Positions 35,653 to 47,555 of a DNA stretch of 64,000 bases are shown one piece after another. How positions within the stretch are numbered: the first letter of the stretch is position 1; every line of letters starts with the position of its first letter. The DNA is from Metellina segmentata (lineage: Eukaryota; Arthropoda; Arachnida; Araneae; Tetragnathidae), in assembly GCA_947359465.1 (NCBI GenBank), contig OX375873.1, forward strand, positions 73,348,278-73,412,277, written 5' to 3'. The notes beneath the pieces were generated by a model. The model was not told the DNA's origin and did not search any database. It worked only from the letters and a program-made list of their open reading frames with translations. The translations under genes were made by a program, and so were the position numbers.

Positions 35653-38600
35653 TATATTTGTATTATTCAATAACAGAAACTTTGTTGCTGAATCTAAGAA
35701 TTAAATATTATAAAATTCAAAAATTTGAGAAACAATATGGATTAAATTATGTATCTAGTAACTCTGTGCTTTACACTTTAATGGTAGGGCTCATGATTTA
35801 GCCAAACTACGAAACTTTATTTCTTAAATTAAAAGACCATGGCATATGTTCCACTACAACATCAATTTGTAATTTTCTTTAATGAGAAGATATGTTTGAT
35901 AGTAAAAATCATCAAAGGGAATTGTTTATAAATACCTTTTACTCATTATATACCCATATTTAAAGATAAACAATGCTACTTTGTTAAAATATGTGTACCC
36001 TTATATTCTGAATGGCAAAATAAAATTACAGTTGTTTCATATAACATCAAACTTTCAAGTTCCTTTTAAACCACTCGTCAATTAAATTGAGACTTAAAAA
36101 GTATTCTCTTCATTGTAAGCGTAGATTCTAAGCAAATATTGATGTTTTAAGAGCTATTTTATGAATCATAAAAGAACCGCTTTATTGTGCATAAAAATAT
36201 AATAGCATCCAATTATTCATCGACTCTCTTGATATCAATACATATTTCAAAAATAAAACCGAAACCCCGATACCATAAATAAAACAAATATCCGAATCCC
36301 CATATTTTCCACTTAATATTTCTTAAGCATTGAACCATTCAAAAATGAAAAGAAAATAACTACTTAAGAAAATTATTTCTACAAGAATTTGTTACTTTTG
36401 TAAGTTGTCTCTATTCTCAAGACAGTAATTACAGTGAAATATCGTGTGGTTGAGATTTAATGCCAACCATAAGTCTTCCCTATGAGTACGCGTATATCAC
36501 GGAAACAACATTAGTTTATTAGTGGAAATAAAAAGAAGTAAGTATTCAAAGGAAACAGAATAACTGAAACGATTTCATTTTGTTTCGTAACAATATCTCG
36601 TATTTCTTTCTTTTTGCTAAATTTATAGGCCCATTAATATTAAGAAAAAGTTAGACACCTTTATCTTAAACTTAAAACGTTCTAGCCAGAAATTAATATG
36701 AGTAGTCCCTTCAGTGGATTTGTTAAAAAGTGTGAAAAAATCAACATGAAAACTGTAACTTTCGCTTTGCATAGGTGATAAAAAATAAATTGAAAACTTT
36801 TTTATAAGATTTTATATATTAAATTAGTATCTAGCTTTTTATTATTTTAGAAATTATAAAATTTTAAAAATATGTTGTGTATGCATTTCAATACTGAAGT
36901 TTAGAGCATATTATAATCTGGAATACTACATTTCAAATAACAATGAATCTTAATTAAATGGTTTTAAACATTGCAGCATCATGTCTCAGTTAGATAAATT
37001 AATAACTTTACGTCCAATGGAGAGGTAAAGTACAATAAAAAATTAAATAGACATAGCCTTCCCAGATATTTTTAAACTTCAAATTCATTACGAAATCAAA
37101 TTGTTTTAATTGTTCTGCATACAAATAATTGCAACTAGGCTATTATTATCACTACACCAGCGTTTTCAAATTGTATAGAAATTTATTTCATTGTATTTTT
37201 ATCACAAAGCAATTTTAGTGTAATTTTATTATTTCTTGCATTTATAAATTTTTGTTAATCTTTAAATGTTTGTAATTTTTGTAAATTGCCTTCGGACAAA
37301 TTTGTATAAATTTATCTCAAATCGTTTGCTTTTGCGTAATAAATGTAATAATTCAAGAATCGCTGAAATATACGTTTGAAAATGCGTTAAAATTTGAAAT
37401 TCGGGTAGCTATAATTACAAATCATCACACGAACAAATAGCGACTTTCTATTTCGCAATGGTCTCTGAAATTTAAACCAATTTTAGGATAGAATATCTCG
37501 GGATATAAAGGTATCAAAGTCATGCAATTTTATTTTTAAACAAATTTAACATTACCGAATCTGATTATATTATCAAAACATGGTGTTAGCATTAAAAATT
37601 TCGTTTTATTTTTGTGCAAAATGTGATATGAAGACGTTTTTTCATGCAATCTTTTTGAGTTTGAATTGGTAGAAGACATATTCACTGTTGAATGTTACCT
37701 TTGAATTTACTCTAGTATGAATAATGCTCGAAGTAAGGAGGTGGTTTGATTTTTTTTCCGTTAGTGTACATAAATTTACTTTAACATTTTCTCACTGTAC
37801 TGTTAATAGCACCGATTCATTTCGATACATTCCAAAATTGAATATCAAGTTGGATACAGCTTATGTTTGATTTATATAATTTACCCTGAGTGTATATCTT
37901 TTCTGTGTCTCTAAACTTTCTTTGTACGTTCAAGTCTATTTACTTGACGTTCTGTCTTCTGTTTGGCACAGTTTTTAAGTATGGTCTTTGTGCCATAAAA
38001 CCCAAACCAATCAATATTAACCATTAAATTATTTTAAGCTTTCATAGCATAGTAGTCACTTTTGGAAACGTTGCACCCCTTTTAACAAAGTCTAGAATTT
38101 CTATGGTAGTTATATTAATGAACTGTGAATATTAAAACTATATATTTGTCGGAATTCTTGAGAAAAATACCTTGAAGATTTCCTCTATTGTTTCTTGTGT
38201 GTGAGCAAATGAATTATTCGTCTTTTTAATAATTATTGCTTGCACTATTTGACTTTGAGGGTGTTTAACTTGCATAGGAGTGTCCAACGATCTGATCGAA
38301 ATATCTACAAAGACTGTATGCATCCCAGCTTACATTTTTTATAATGACTTGTCGATGTGAAGAACCACTGTCAAAACACACAAATCAATTATTTATTTTT
38401 GTAATGCTGGCTTACGAAACTTTCTGTGAGGCTAATTTATATAAGATTGTTCGAGAATATGATCGAAAGCATCAAACTCGACTGTATGTATATCGGTTTT
38501 CCTTCATTCTTTATAGTGCCTTTACATTACAAACCTGTTACTAACTCCATTTTATAAAGTCTGCACTCCTGGAACGTATCAATAAGTTTGAGTCTTCGTC

Positions 38601-38850
38601 TCAGAGCTCTCCAACAAGAAAGCTGTCGACCTTGGGTCAGTCAATTTTTAAAAAGGTGGGAAATTTTGTTATGATAATGTTACAATCTTCCAAAACATGA
38701 ATGGCGATTGCCGTAGTAAAGTTCTTTCCTCTCAATTTAAAAGAAAAGAACCATTTTAGAAGGTTAAACCTTTTATTTTTATCAAATTATTTCATTACAA
38801 TCTATATACATGGCTTAAGAATAACGCATAACGTATTGTTCAGAACAACA
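35653..38850. other. AT-rich stretch without recognised gene
   Basis: Nothing coding seen. A minus frame at 38138-38323 and plus frames at 38344-38544 and 38701-38886 lack support. A 24-bp tandem repeat (CATAACGTATTGTTCAGAAC core) occurs twice at 38827-38874. Confidence 0.45.
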
Positions 38851-38884
38851 CATAACGTATTGTTCAGAACAACACACCAACTCT

Positions 38885-39250
38885 GAATGAGCGAATATAG
38901 GGCTCCAAGATTTCGCCCCTATGCTTCACTGCAGTAACAGAGCCCATGTTGTCACAAGATATGGAGGTCTATGTGCATATCCAACACGATGCCTGCCCTG
39001 ACTATCAAACTTCCGTAGAGGTAGCTTTCTCGGATGTTGGAGAACAGGTAGTGGGTCCCTGGTTCTCTCCAGATGAATGTACTACGTCGAGAGTCAGTGG
39101 TTAGGCTGAACCTGGACTCATCAGGGATCAGGGAATAGTACGGTCTTCCACTGACCCCTGGTTCAAATTCGATAGTCACTGCACCATGCTAAATGGGCTC
39201 TCCTGTGTACAAAGCCGAGTGAGACGCAACAGTATGCTTCTTGCCTTTGT
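38885..39250 (-). pseudogene. Tc1-like transposase fragment (first-Asp region)
   Basis: Minus-strand reading gives PDESRFSLTTDSRRSTFIWR, then EPGTHYLFSNIRESYLYG and IVRAGIVLDMHIDLHI. These match the DESRF (first catalytic Asp) through GIMLDGRTPLHV part of Tc1-family transposases. Only this piece is preserved: the second and third acidic motifs are absent and stops follow. No terminal repeats seen. Confidence 0.8.
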
Positions 39251-40326
39251 GCAGTACTTTTTTATAAATTCGACAAAATGAGCATATTCTCTTAATTTTG
39301 AACACTTGTGTATCCAACTCTCCTCTTTTAAAGTTTTAAAGAAACTAATAACACATTTAGTAGTTAAGTATTGGGCTGTGACTGGGAATGTTATGTTATG
39401 ACACTTGATATATCAGATGATTTGTATGCCCCTTGATGCATATAATATTTCTGAATTGCTTTTCCTCCAGCTATATAAATTTCTCATTCCAATTGCTTCA
39501 TCGGTCTTATTTGACCCCGTCAAGAGAAACATTCCCATAAAGCGACTAATAACATTCAGTATTTTTTTCCCTAGTTCCTTTGAAATAATTTATTCGTAAA
39601 ATTGAAGAAAATTAAATCGATTCCTTCAAAAGGAAGCTATTACTGTATCAAAGCTCGATATGACTAGATTATTACTTTCATTTGCTACGGAGAAGCCAAT
39701 ATCGCAGTATCTGATATTACTTCTCCTATCCATTGCGTTCACCTACCATCTTCAGAATTAGCAGCTACTCGCCAACGTCTGAACGGTTCTGCCACTTGCC
39801 ATTTGATGATCCTGGAATCAAACATATGCCAAATAAGCGGCTGGTAGCAAAACGGATAACATGCTACAGGCATCTACATTTGAACTGGGGATAATGAATT
39901 ACAAGAATTTACACGAATCCTCATAATAATTGTAACATAGGTTCTATTCCTCATATAGAGCACAAGATCAATCATCCATGTTCAATCCATGCTTCGCCCT
40001 TTGATGTGTAATGAACAACGTCCTGAGCATTGCTCATAATTCAGATTATTTTTAAACAGCACCATACTTTTTAAAACATAAATTACAGCATTGGAACATT
40101 TTAAAAAGTAGTATTTTAAACTATCTAATCGTCATATGAGGAAATTTTGTACAACTGATTATATTTAAAGATGGTAAGCAATGTACATAACTATTAAACC
40201 TTTTGACACAAAACGATCGTATAAAATTCAAGTATTTAATACCTTACAGAATTCATCACTGCTGAATATGCATAAGTGAATTAGTTATTAGGAGTTAATG
40301 ATCGTTTGATCAAAACAATGCTGTAA
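39251..40326. other. Non-coding stretch; possible decayed tRNA-like patch
   Basis: Around 39838-39890 a box-A-like TAGCAAAACGG and a TTTGAAC word suggest an old tRNA-derived SINE, but the match is weak. Nothing else recognised. Confidence 0.3.
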
Positions 40327-40459
40327 TCTATATAAATAAGAATGGAGTGTTTGTTTGTACATTCAATATTTTCGACCCATTTCAAGTTTTCTATCCGTTT
40401 TGGACCCTTCTGATGCAAAATCCACCCTTTCGAGTTTGGTGTCTGCCTGCCTGCCTGCC

Positions 40460-40542
<83 letters not shown>

Positions 40543-42081
40543 ATGTATGTATGTATGTATGTATGTATGTATGTATGTATGTATGTATGTATGTATGTAT
40601 TTATGTATGTATGTATGTATGTATGTATGTATGTGCCCTATACACGTCCACACGGTTTAATATATTTTCATGGAAATTTGCATACAGTGAGTATTTAACT
40701 TCATTTAGTGAGTGGAATTGGTTGTGAAAGTCTGTCTGTCCGTCTTTCTGTCCTTTGTTCGATTTTGTGTTTGTGGAGATATCACGTATATTTTATTCCA
40801 GATATTTGATTGCAATGTAATTTATTGTATACATCATTTCTTAGTTCAGTTAATGCAATATTCAACATTTCTTTATTATTATATTTAGTTGAGTTTCATG
40901 CTAAAACACCTGAGCAAGCATACTTAAATCAACCATAATTAGGTAGTTTCGGAAAAATTGGAATGTATATTGAGTGTTACGATTACTTTGATTGCTTTAC
41001 CAGTACTGCTAAAAAATCTTCTTCTGCTGAAAATTGTTCAAAAAATTATTTTTTTATGGAACTTTAGCTCTGATCTTTCATTTATTTCGAGTCGTATTTT
41101 TGTTCTTTGGGCAATGAAAACGATTATCGAATATTTGGGACAGACGATATTTTTCAACGAACGGGAATCAACAAGATCGCGCTAGCAGTCATATTTTCTG
41201 TTTCTTTCGCTCTGAATTAAATTCGCATTTCTAAATTTTGTGCACTTTTAGTTGTAAGTTAGAAGCAACTGTGAGAGATCAAGAGATAAAAATTAATCAC
41301 AAATTAATATCTTTAGAACAATTTTTTCCGACACCTTTTATATTGTTTCATTTCGCTGTTTTCTAATTTAAATATTTATTATTTTAATAAATTTATTTTT
41401 CTTTTCATCACACGCAACACCACCACAAAGTATTCGACTTAAAAATGGCAGGTAAGTCAGAATAAATGTTCACTAAATTTTAAGTGTAGTTATGCCATTA
41501 TTGAAAGAATAATGCCGTTATTGAAAGAATAATATCGTTATTGAACGAATAATACCGTTATTGAAAGAATACTAATTATTAAAAAATCCGAACTAGAACT
41601 TTTCAAACAATAAAAATTTCGTTGTCATAATGACAGGAGAAGATTTCAAATTTTCACACTATCACATACCGGATGCAAGAGTGCCACAGGTAAAAAAATA
41701 TTGTTTTGTTGACTATGAGTACGAGAGCACTAACTGTAAATCGTAATTTTTATTAATTGAGTTGAACATGAAAATAACTTAAGAAAAGGAATTCCAAATA
41801 TCCCTCAAAATCGTCTTTTGTAGTAGTAACCTTAGTGTCAACTTTCGTCATTTTGTAGCTTTGTCATAATGCAAGGGTACGATGTATGTGAAATGTATTA
41901 CATGAATGTATATGCGTGTGTAGGATTTGTATCCAAAGTAAGCTGTAGAAATAATAAAGATGGCGAAAAGTAATCAAATAAATTTTTATTCTACAAAAAA
42001 CGTAAGTCATTATATATTTTGATTATCTCTTTAATTTAGAGTAAACCAATTCAAACCGAGTAAGTTCGGGTATTTTGCTAG
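40327..42081 (+). mobile_element. TCTATA...CTAG family, copy 4
   Basis: Full copy from TCTATATAAATAAG to TATTTTGCTAG. It carries the longest GTCT/GTAT microsatellite in the window, four units of the 20-bp minisatellite (41495-41574) and the short conserved frames. Its last base is followed directly by the first base of copy 5. Confidence 0.88.
40441..40634. repeat. (GCCT)n-(GTCT)n-(GTAT)n compound microsatellite
   Basis: Tetranucleotide tract with internal switches from GCCT to GTCT to GTAT and one TTAT interruption. It sits where the other copies carry shorter GTCT runs. The Cys/Val/Ser and Arg/Gln/Thr/Asp repeat frames across it are artefacts. Confidence 0.97.
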
Positions 42082-42228
42082 TCTATATAAATAAGAATGG
42101 ATTGTTTGTTTGTACATTCAATATTTTCGACCCATTTCAAGTTTTCTATCCGTTTTGGACCCTTCTGATGCCGAATCCGCCTTTTTCTCGTTTGGTGTCT
42201 GTCTGTCTGTCCGTCCGTCCGTCCGTCC

Positions 42229-42314
<86 letters not shown>

Positions 42315-43787
42315 ATGTATGTATGTATGTATGTATGTATGTTGTGCCCTATACACGTCCACGCGGTTTAAGATATTTTCATGGAAATTTGCATACAGTG
42401 AGTACTTATCTTCATTTAGTGAATGGCATTGGTTGCGAAAGTCTGTCTGTTCTTCTTTCTGTTCTATGCTCGATTTTGTGTTTGTGTAGACATCACATGA
42501 ATTGTAATCCAGATATTTGATTACAATGTGTTTTATTTAATACATTATTTATTAGTTTAGTGAATGCAATATTAAACATTTCTTTATTGTTATATTTAGA
42601 AGAGTTTCATGCTAAAACACCTGAGTAAGTATACTTAAATCATCCACAATTTGATAGTTTTCGAAAAATTGGAATGTAGTTTGAGTATTACGATTACTTT
42701 TATTTGCTTTACCAGTAATGCTGAAAACCAATTATTTTTCAAAAAAAAAATTTAAGGTGAAATTTTAGCTCTGATACTTCATTTATTTCGAGTCTTATTT
42801 TTATTCTTTGCGCAATGAAAACGATTTCCGAATATTTGGGACAGACGAAATTTTTCAACGAAACGAGAATGAACAAGATCGCGCGAGCAGATATATTTTT
42901 TCTGATTCTTTCGCTCTGAATTAATTTCACATTTCTAAATTTTGTACACTTTTAGTTGTAAGTTGTGGCAACTGTGCGAGATCAAGAGATAAAATTGAAT
43001 CACAAATTAATATCTTTAGAATAATTTTTTGCGACATCTTTTATTTTGTTTTATTTTGCTGTTTCCTGTTTTAAATATTTATTATTTTAATACATGTGTT
43101 TTCCTTCTCATCACACGCAACAGCACCACAAAGTATTAGACTTAAAAATGTTAGGTAAGTCAGTATAAATTTTCAGTAAATTTTAAGTGTAGTTATGCCA
43201 TTATTGAAAGAATAATGCCGTTATTTGAAGAATAATGCCGTTATTTAAAGAATAATGCCGTTATTTAAAGAATAATGCCGTTATTGAAAGAATAATAATG
43301 TTTAAAAATCCAAACAAGAACTTTTTCCGGCATTAAAAAATTCGTTGTAATAATGACAGGAGAAGATTGCAAAATTTCACAACGTCGCATACCGCAGGCA
43401 AGAGTGCCACAAGTAAAAAAATATTGTTTTGTTGACTATGAGTGCGAGAGCACTCGCCGTAAATCGTTAATTTTAATTAATTGAGTTGAACATGAAAAGA
43501 ACTTAAGAAAGGGAATTCCAAATCTCCCTCAAAATCGTTTTTTATAGTAGTAACCTTAGCATCACCTTTCGTCATTTTGTAGCTTTGTCATACAGCAATT
43601 GTGCGATGTATGTGAAATGTATAACATGAATGGATATGCATGTGTAGGATTTGTGTCCAAAGTAAGTTGTAGAAAATATAAAGATGGGTATTTATTCTAA
43701 AAAAAACGTAAGTCATTATATATTTTGATTATCTCTTCAATCTAGAGTAAACCAATTCAAACCGAGTAAGGTCGGGTATTTTGCTAG
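42082..43787 (+). mobile_element. TCTATA...CTAG family, copy 5 (head-to-tail with copy 4)
   Basis: Full copy beginning immediately after copy 4 with no intervening base (GCTAG|TCTATATAAATAAG) and ending CGGGTATTTTGCTAG. It has a (GTCT)n(GTAT)n tract at 42197-42342, five units of the 20-bp minisatellite (43199-43298) and the 5-Cys-type short frames with changes. It resembles copy 1 more than copy 4 in several diagnostic blocks (for example AAAAATGTTAGGTAAGTCAG), so the pair is not a simple recent duplication. Confidence 0.88.
42197..42342. repeat. (GTCT)n(GTAT)n microsatellite in copy 5
   Basis: Tetranucleotide tract with a few GTCC units at the start. The long frames across it are artefacts. 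Confidence 0.97.
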
Positions 43788-46260
43788 TATTTTATAAAGT
43801 AGATTCAAATTAGCTAATTTGATTGTTTATTTACTCGTTGTACAAAGAAATGCGTTCTTTAATTTTTTTAATTAAATCCTTCTTTCCCTGCCTTTCCTTT
43901 CTTTACAACTGCCTAAATTATTCTGAAATAAATTCGATTTTATTTTTATTCTGATGATGCTACAATACATGATTAACTTCTCACTGGTTCTGAACAGCAT
44001 TTACAATCATATTCAGACTAATAAAATACAATTATGTTACACCCTTTGTGAGGTTGAATGAAAGGGAATGCTTTCGCAAACAGTGCAGAAACATTATACT
44101 ACTATGGGAAGGATATAAGTGGTAAAGTATGATTTTGGATATAAGACAAGCTATCGTGATAACAAAAATGCCAAAATGGGCATCCTCAAAGACAGAATGC
44201 TTCAGAGAGCAATAAAGTATCAAATATATTTTTCAGCATTCCATCCATTAGACATAGAGTACCTGCACATACATGGAAAATGGATCTTCAAAGCATTTTA
44301 CTGGATGAAAGTTTCAGTTCCACTTTTTTTGGCACCGCAGGTGTCCCCCTTACGCTCCGTCCATAGGACAGGTAAAAGTGGATTTTTATGGACACACTGC
44401 GTATATTGGTTGTGTAAAGTTTAAAAAAAAGAAATGCGAGGGTATTGTTTGAGAAGGTCAATATTTTCCGACAGGAACTTCATGACTTGCATTATCTTTG
44501 CGTGGGCCTGGTTTTTACTAGCTGTGTTAATTGCCCATGTCTTTTAATGTTGATCTGTTGGTTTTTGAAAGTGATGAATCAGTTCCACTTATGCAATCAA
44601 GACGTATTTTTCCGAAATTTAACTACAGACCTCATTTGGAATTATGGAGACTAAATTCCAGTTTATTGTAAAACGTCAACTTTTCATTTGGCAGTGTTTC
44701 TTTCCCACTTGAGGCAAGGATTGTCAACAATACCTCCTTCACAGAACAGAGTGCAGAGAGCCAACTAAGTGGACACCGAACAGTGTGAGTTATTTGTCTT
44801 TTAAATAAGCGTTCTCAAGCCCGTCCCATTTCAATAGATTTTGCAATCCTATTTCTAAATAAAAATATCTTCAAATACAGATTTGATACTGCGTCTTTCA
44901 ATGGTGAGTATTATCAGTTTCTTTCCAATTCTTCAATTGTCGTGATATTGAAAAGTTATTAAATCCAACTCTCAAGGAAATATCTCAAATGGAATATTCT
45001 TAATTGAGTCTCAAATTGAAAATAATAAATACCGATGAGCAACAAATCGAGCTATTCACTTTTCTTCCATCAGTGTTACTGAAGCCTTCTTTACATAGTG
45101 AAATAACTTAAGATCACAAACTTCAACACCTTACTATAATCTTTTGAACCAATCACACTTCTGTTTACACATCCATAAAAAGTATATGTCGTAATTGGTA
45201 TAAAACACTATGCAATAGTTTACGGTTCTGATGCTACAATTTTCACCCATTTCAAATATTTGACATATCGCACCCAGGCAAGAAAAGTGACTCAAGTCAA
45301 AAAATAAAAATTTTGATGTTATTCCATTGAAAATATGTTTGAGGTGCACAAACATGTTATATTACTATTCTATGGATTATAATAGAAGTTACCACCATAA
45401 ATACTTACCTAATATTTAAAAGAAGCTTATACTATTTCAATATAAGTTTTATAGTATCCTTTAAGTTGATGTTTCTCAAATTCTGCAATTTTGAGTTGTG
45501 TCACTTTTCTTGCCGGGGTGCGATATGTATATTTAAAGGGTGGTGCAATATTTCTTTTTCTACGGCTATAGCTACAAGATTCCATTTACTGTCTCGATAC
45601 TAAAACTTTTTTTGATCACTGCACATTCGATTTGTTTTCTCGCAGTCTTTGATATTCCGAATTATACCCGAAGAACACAGCTAACGTGATTCTCGTACGA
45701 ACATTTTTCTTCTAAATAACTCATTGTAGTTCTGCTAGCAGATCCATATATAATAAGAAATTATCCTTTTCCGTTCGCTATTCTTGAAATTCTTCAAAAG
45801 TTTCATACAGTGACAAAACAATCGTACCAGAAGAACGGATATCATAATCTGATAACATTGTCAGAAATCGAATTCTGTAAGCCCTTCTGCATACTTATAA
45901 GTGGTATTGAAAGAAAAACCCATAATTGAAGTGGTTATGGATTAAAAAGTTGATTTACATATAAGCTAAAACAACTCATATATGAGGAACTTCAAGCAAG
46001 ACAGTAACCAACCATTTTTCAAGCAAGCAATTTTCAAGTTTTAAGAAATATCAAAATTATAATGGCTTATCTGTTCAAGGGTTATCTTGCTATTTCGAAC
46101 CCTACATATTCATTCAAAAAATCATTAATTATTTTGATACTCTTGCATATTTTGTTTCGAATTTTTCATTATAAAACATAATTCCTGTGGCTTGTCCCTG
46201 TTTTTTCTTTAGCCTTGTATAGTTAAAATAACAGAAAATGGGTATATGTAAAATAACAGA
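43788..46260. other. Non-coding stretch without recognised gene
   Basis: Frames at 44119-44424 and 44445-44654 (plus), 44032-44223 and 45134-45355 (minus) show no motif I know. No repeat boundary seen. Confidence 0.45.
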
Positions 46261-46265
46261 TCTAA

Positions 46266-46358
46266 TAAAAAAACGCATAGTAAGTAATATGGAGAAAAAA
46301 AACAGAATAAATATTCAATGACAGAACACACAAAGTAACAGAATATAAATAATACAGA

Positions 46359-46389
<31 letters not shown>

Positions 46390-46447
46390 GTTACTTTGTG
46401 TGTTCTTATTCTGTTTTTTCTTTCATATTGCTTGCTATGCGTTTTTA
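46266..46447. repeat. Second fold-back structure with (AT)n centre
   Basis: The left arm (46266-46345: AAACGCATAGTAAG..AACAGAATAA..GAACACACAAAGTAACA) and the right arm (46386-46447) are reverse complements apart from point changes and one insertion of about 13 bp in the left arm. The loop is an (AT)n run of about 25 bp (46357-46386). Confidence 0.85.
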
Positions 46448-46867
46448 GAAAATCAGAAAAGTATATGTGCAGTTATAAGCAGAGTGGTTTCGAATGAAGA
46501 TCAACAGTATTTAACGACTAGTTCATATTTAGAATTCTGATAATCATATTTAGACTTCAGAGCGTAAAGTCAGTTACGCTGAATTAATAGTATAAGTTTA
46601 TGTTTGGAAACTCGATTGAGTAATCAATTGAATTTGAGAGGCTGCAATTTGCTGCAGAGGTAGATGCAAATATGCAAATGTGTTTTGTAACAGCCAATTA
46701 CGGTTTCGTGTCGAGAAATATGCAAAAAAGACAGTTGTATAAGAAGTCAACATTGTGAAATGTTAGAGTAATTGCATATAAGTTCTGATAAAAAGTGTTT
46801 AGAACTTTTGTACAGTTGGTTTTCAAGACAGACGAGTTCATATGACTTCCAGAAGACAATTGGCATA

Positions 46868-47555
46868 TAGTGAGCGCTGATTTTCTGTGGGACGCCTTGA
46901 AGCAGGGAAGTCAATCTTGTTTCTCTTTTCTTCGTCATTCCGTCATTTCACGATTATGGAAACAATTCCAAACAAGCCAAACAGTTGTCCAAAGAACTGT
47001 GGCCGGCCGCTTAAGGGTTACCACCCCCGCGGATGATTGATATTTGTAGCGAAGCGCTTTCTGTAGCGCTGTTGTTGCGAAGCGGAATAGAAGAGCGACC
47101 TCCACACGTCAGATATCTATGGTTGCAGCGTGCATTGGTCAGACGATAACTACCACTACTGTGCGCCAAAGGCTACACAATAATGGACTGTATACCCGGG
47201 TACCACGAGTTTGTGTTCCTATATCCGTCCAATCCAGAGGGGCAAGAGTAAAATAGTGTCGGCAACATGTGAATTTGATTTGTGTCTGATTGGGCTAACG
47301 TTATGTTCACGGATGAGTCGATATTCGCCCTGGAACCAGATGATAAAAGTGTAAGGGTCTGAAGAGAACAAGACACACACAATCGGCCACAGAACATCAT
47401 CTAGCATCACGTATTTTGAAGTGGAAGCATCATGATGTGGGCCGGGATTTCGTTGGGATATCGCATCGACCTGTACATCTACAGAAGGGGTTCTGTGACG
47501 GCTGTCCGGTATCGAGATGAAGTCCTAGAATCTGTAAATTTTGTATGAGGATGAG
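46868..47555 (+). pseudogene. Tc1-like transposase fragment (DNA-binding to first-Asp region)
   Basis: Reading across frames on the plus strand gives VGRLEAGKS, then a helix-turn-helix part (METIPNKP region), TVVQRTVAGRLRVTTPADD and AKRNRRATS. It continues with GLYTRVPRVCVPISVQSRGA, VMFTDESIFALEPDDKSVRV and MMWAGISLGYRIDLYIYRRG, ending near RYRDEVLESV. This is the usual Tc1 order up to just past the first catalytic Asp (TDES). The second and third acidic motifs are missing, so the copy is 3'-truncated at about 47555 and has several stops. No terminal repeats were identified. Confidence 0.88.

Noticed and set aside
40347..42520. 100-136 codon Cys/Val/Ser or Arg/Gln/Thr/Asp repeat proteins
   Set aside because: Translations of the GTCT/GTAT microsatellites inside the repeat family.
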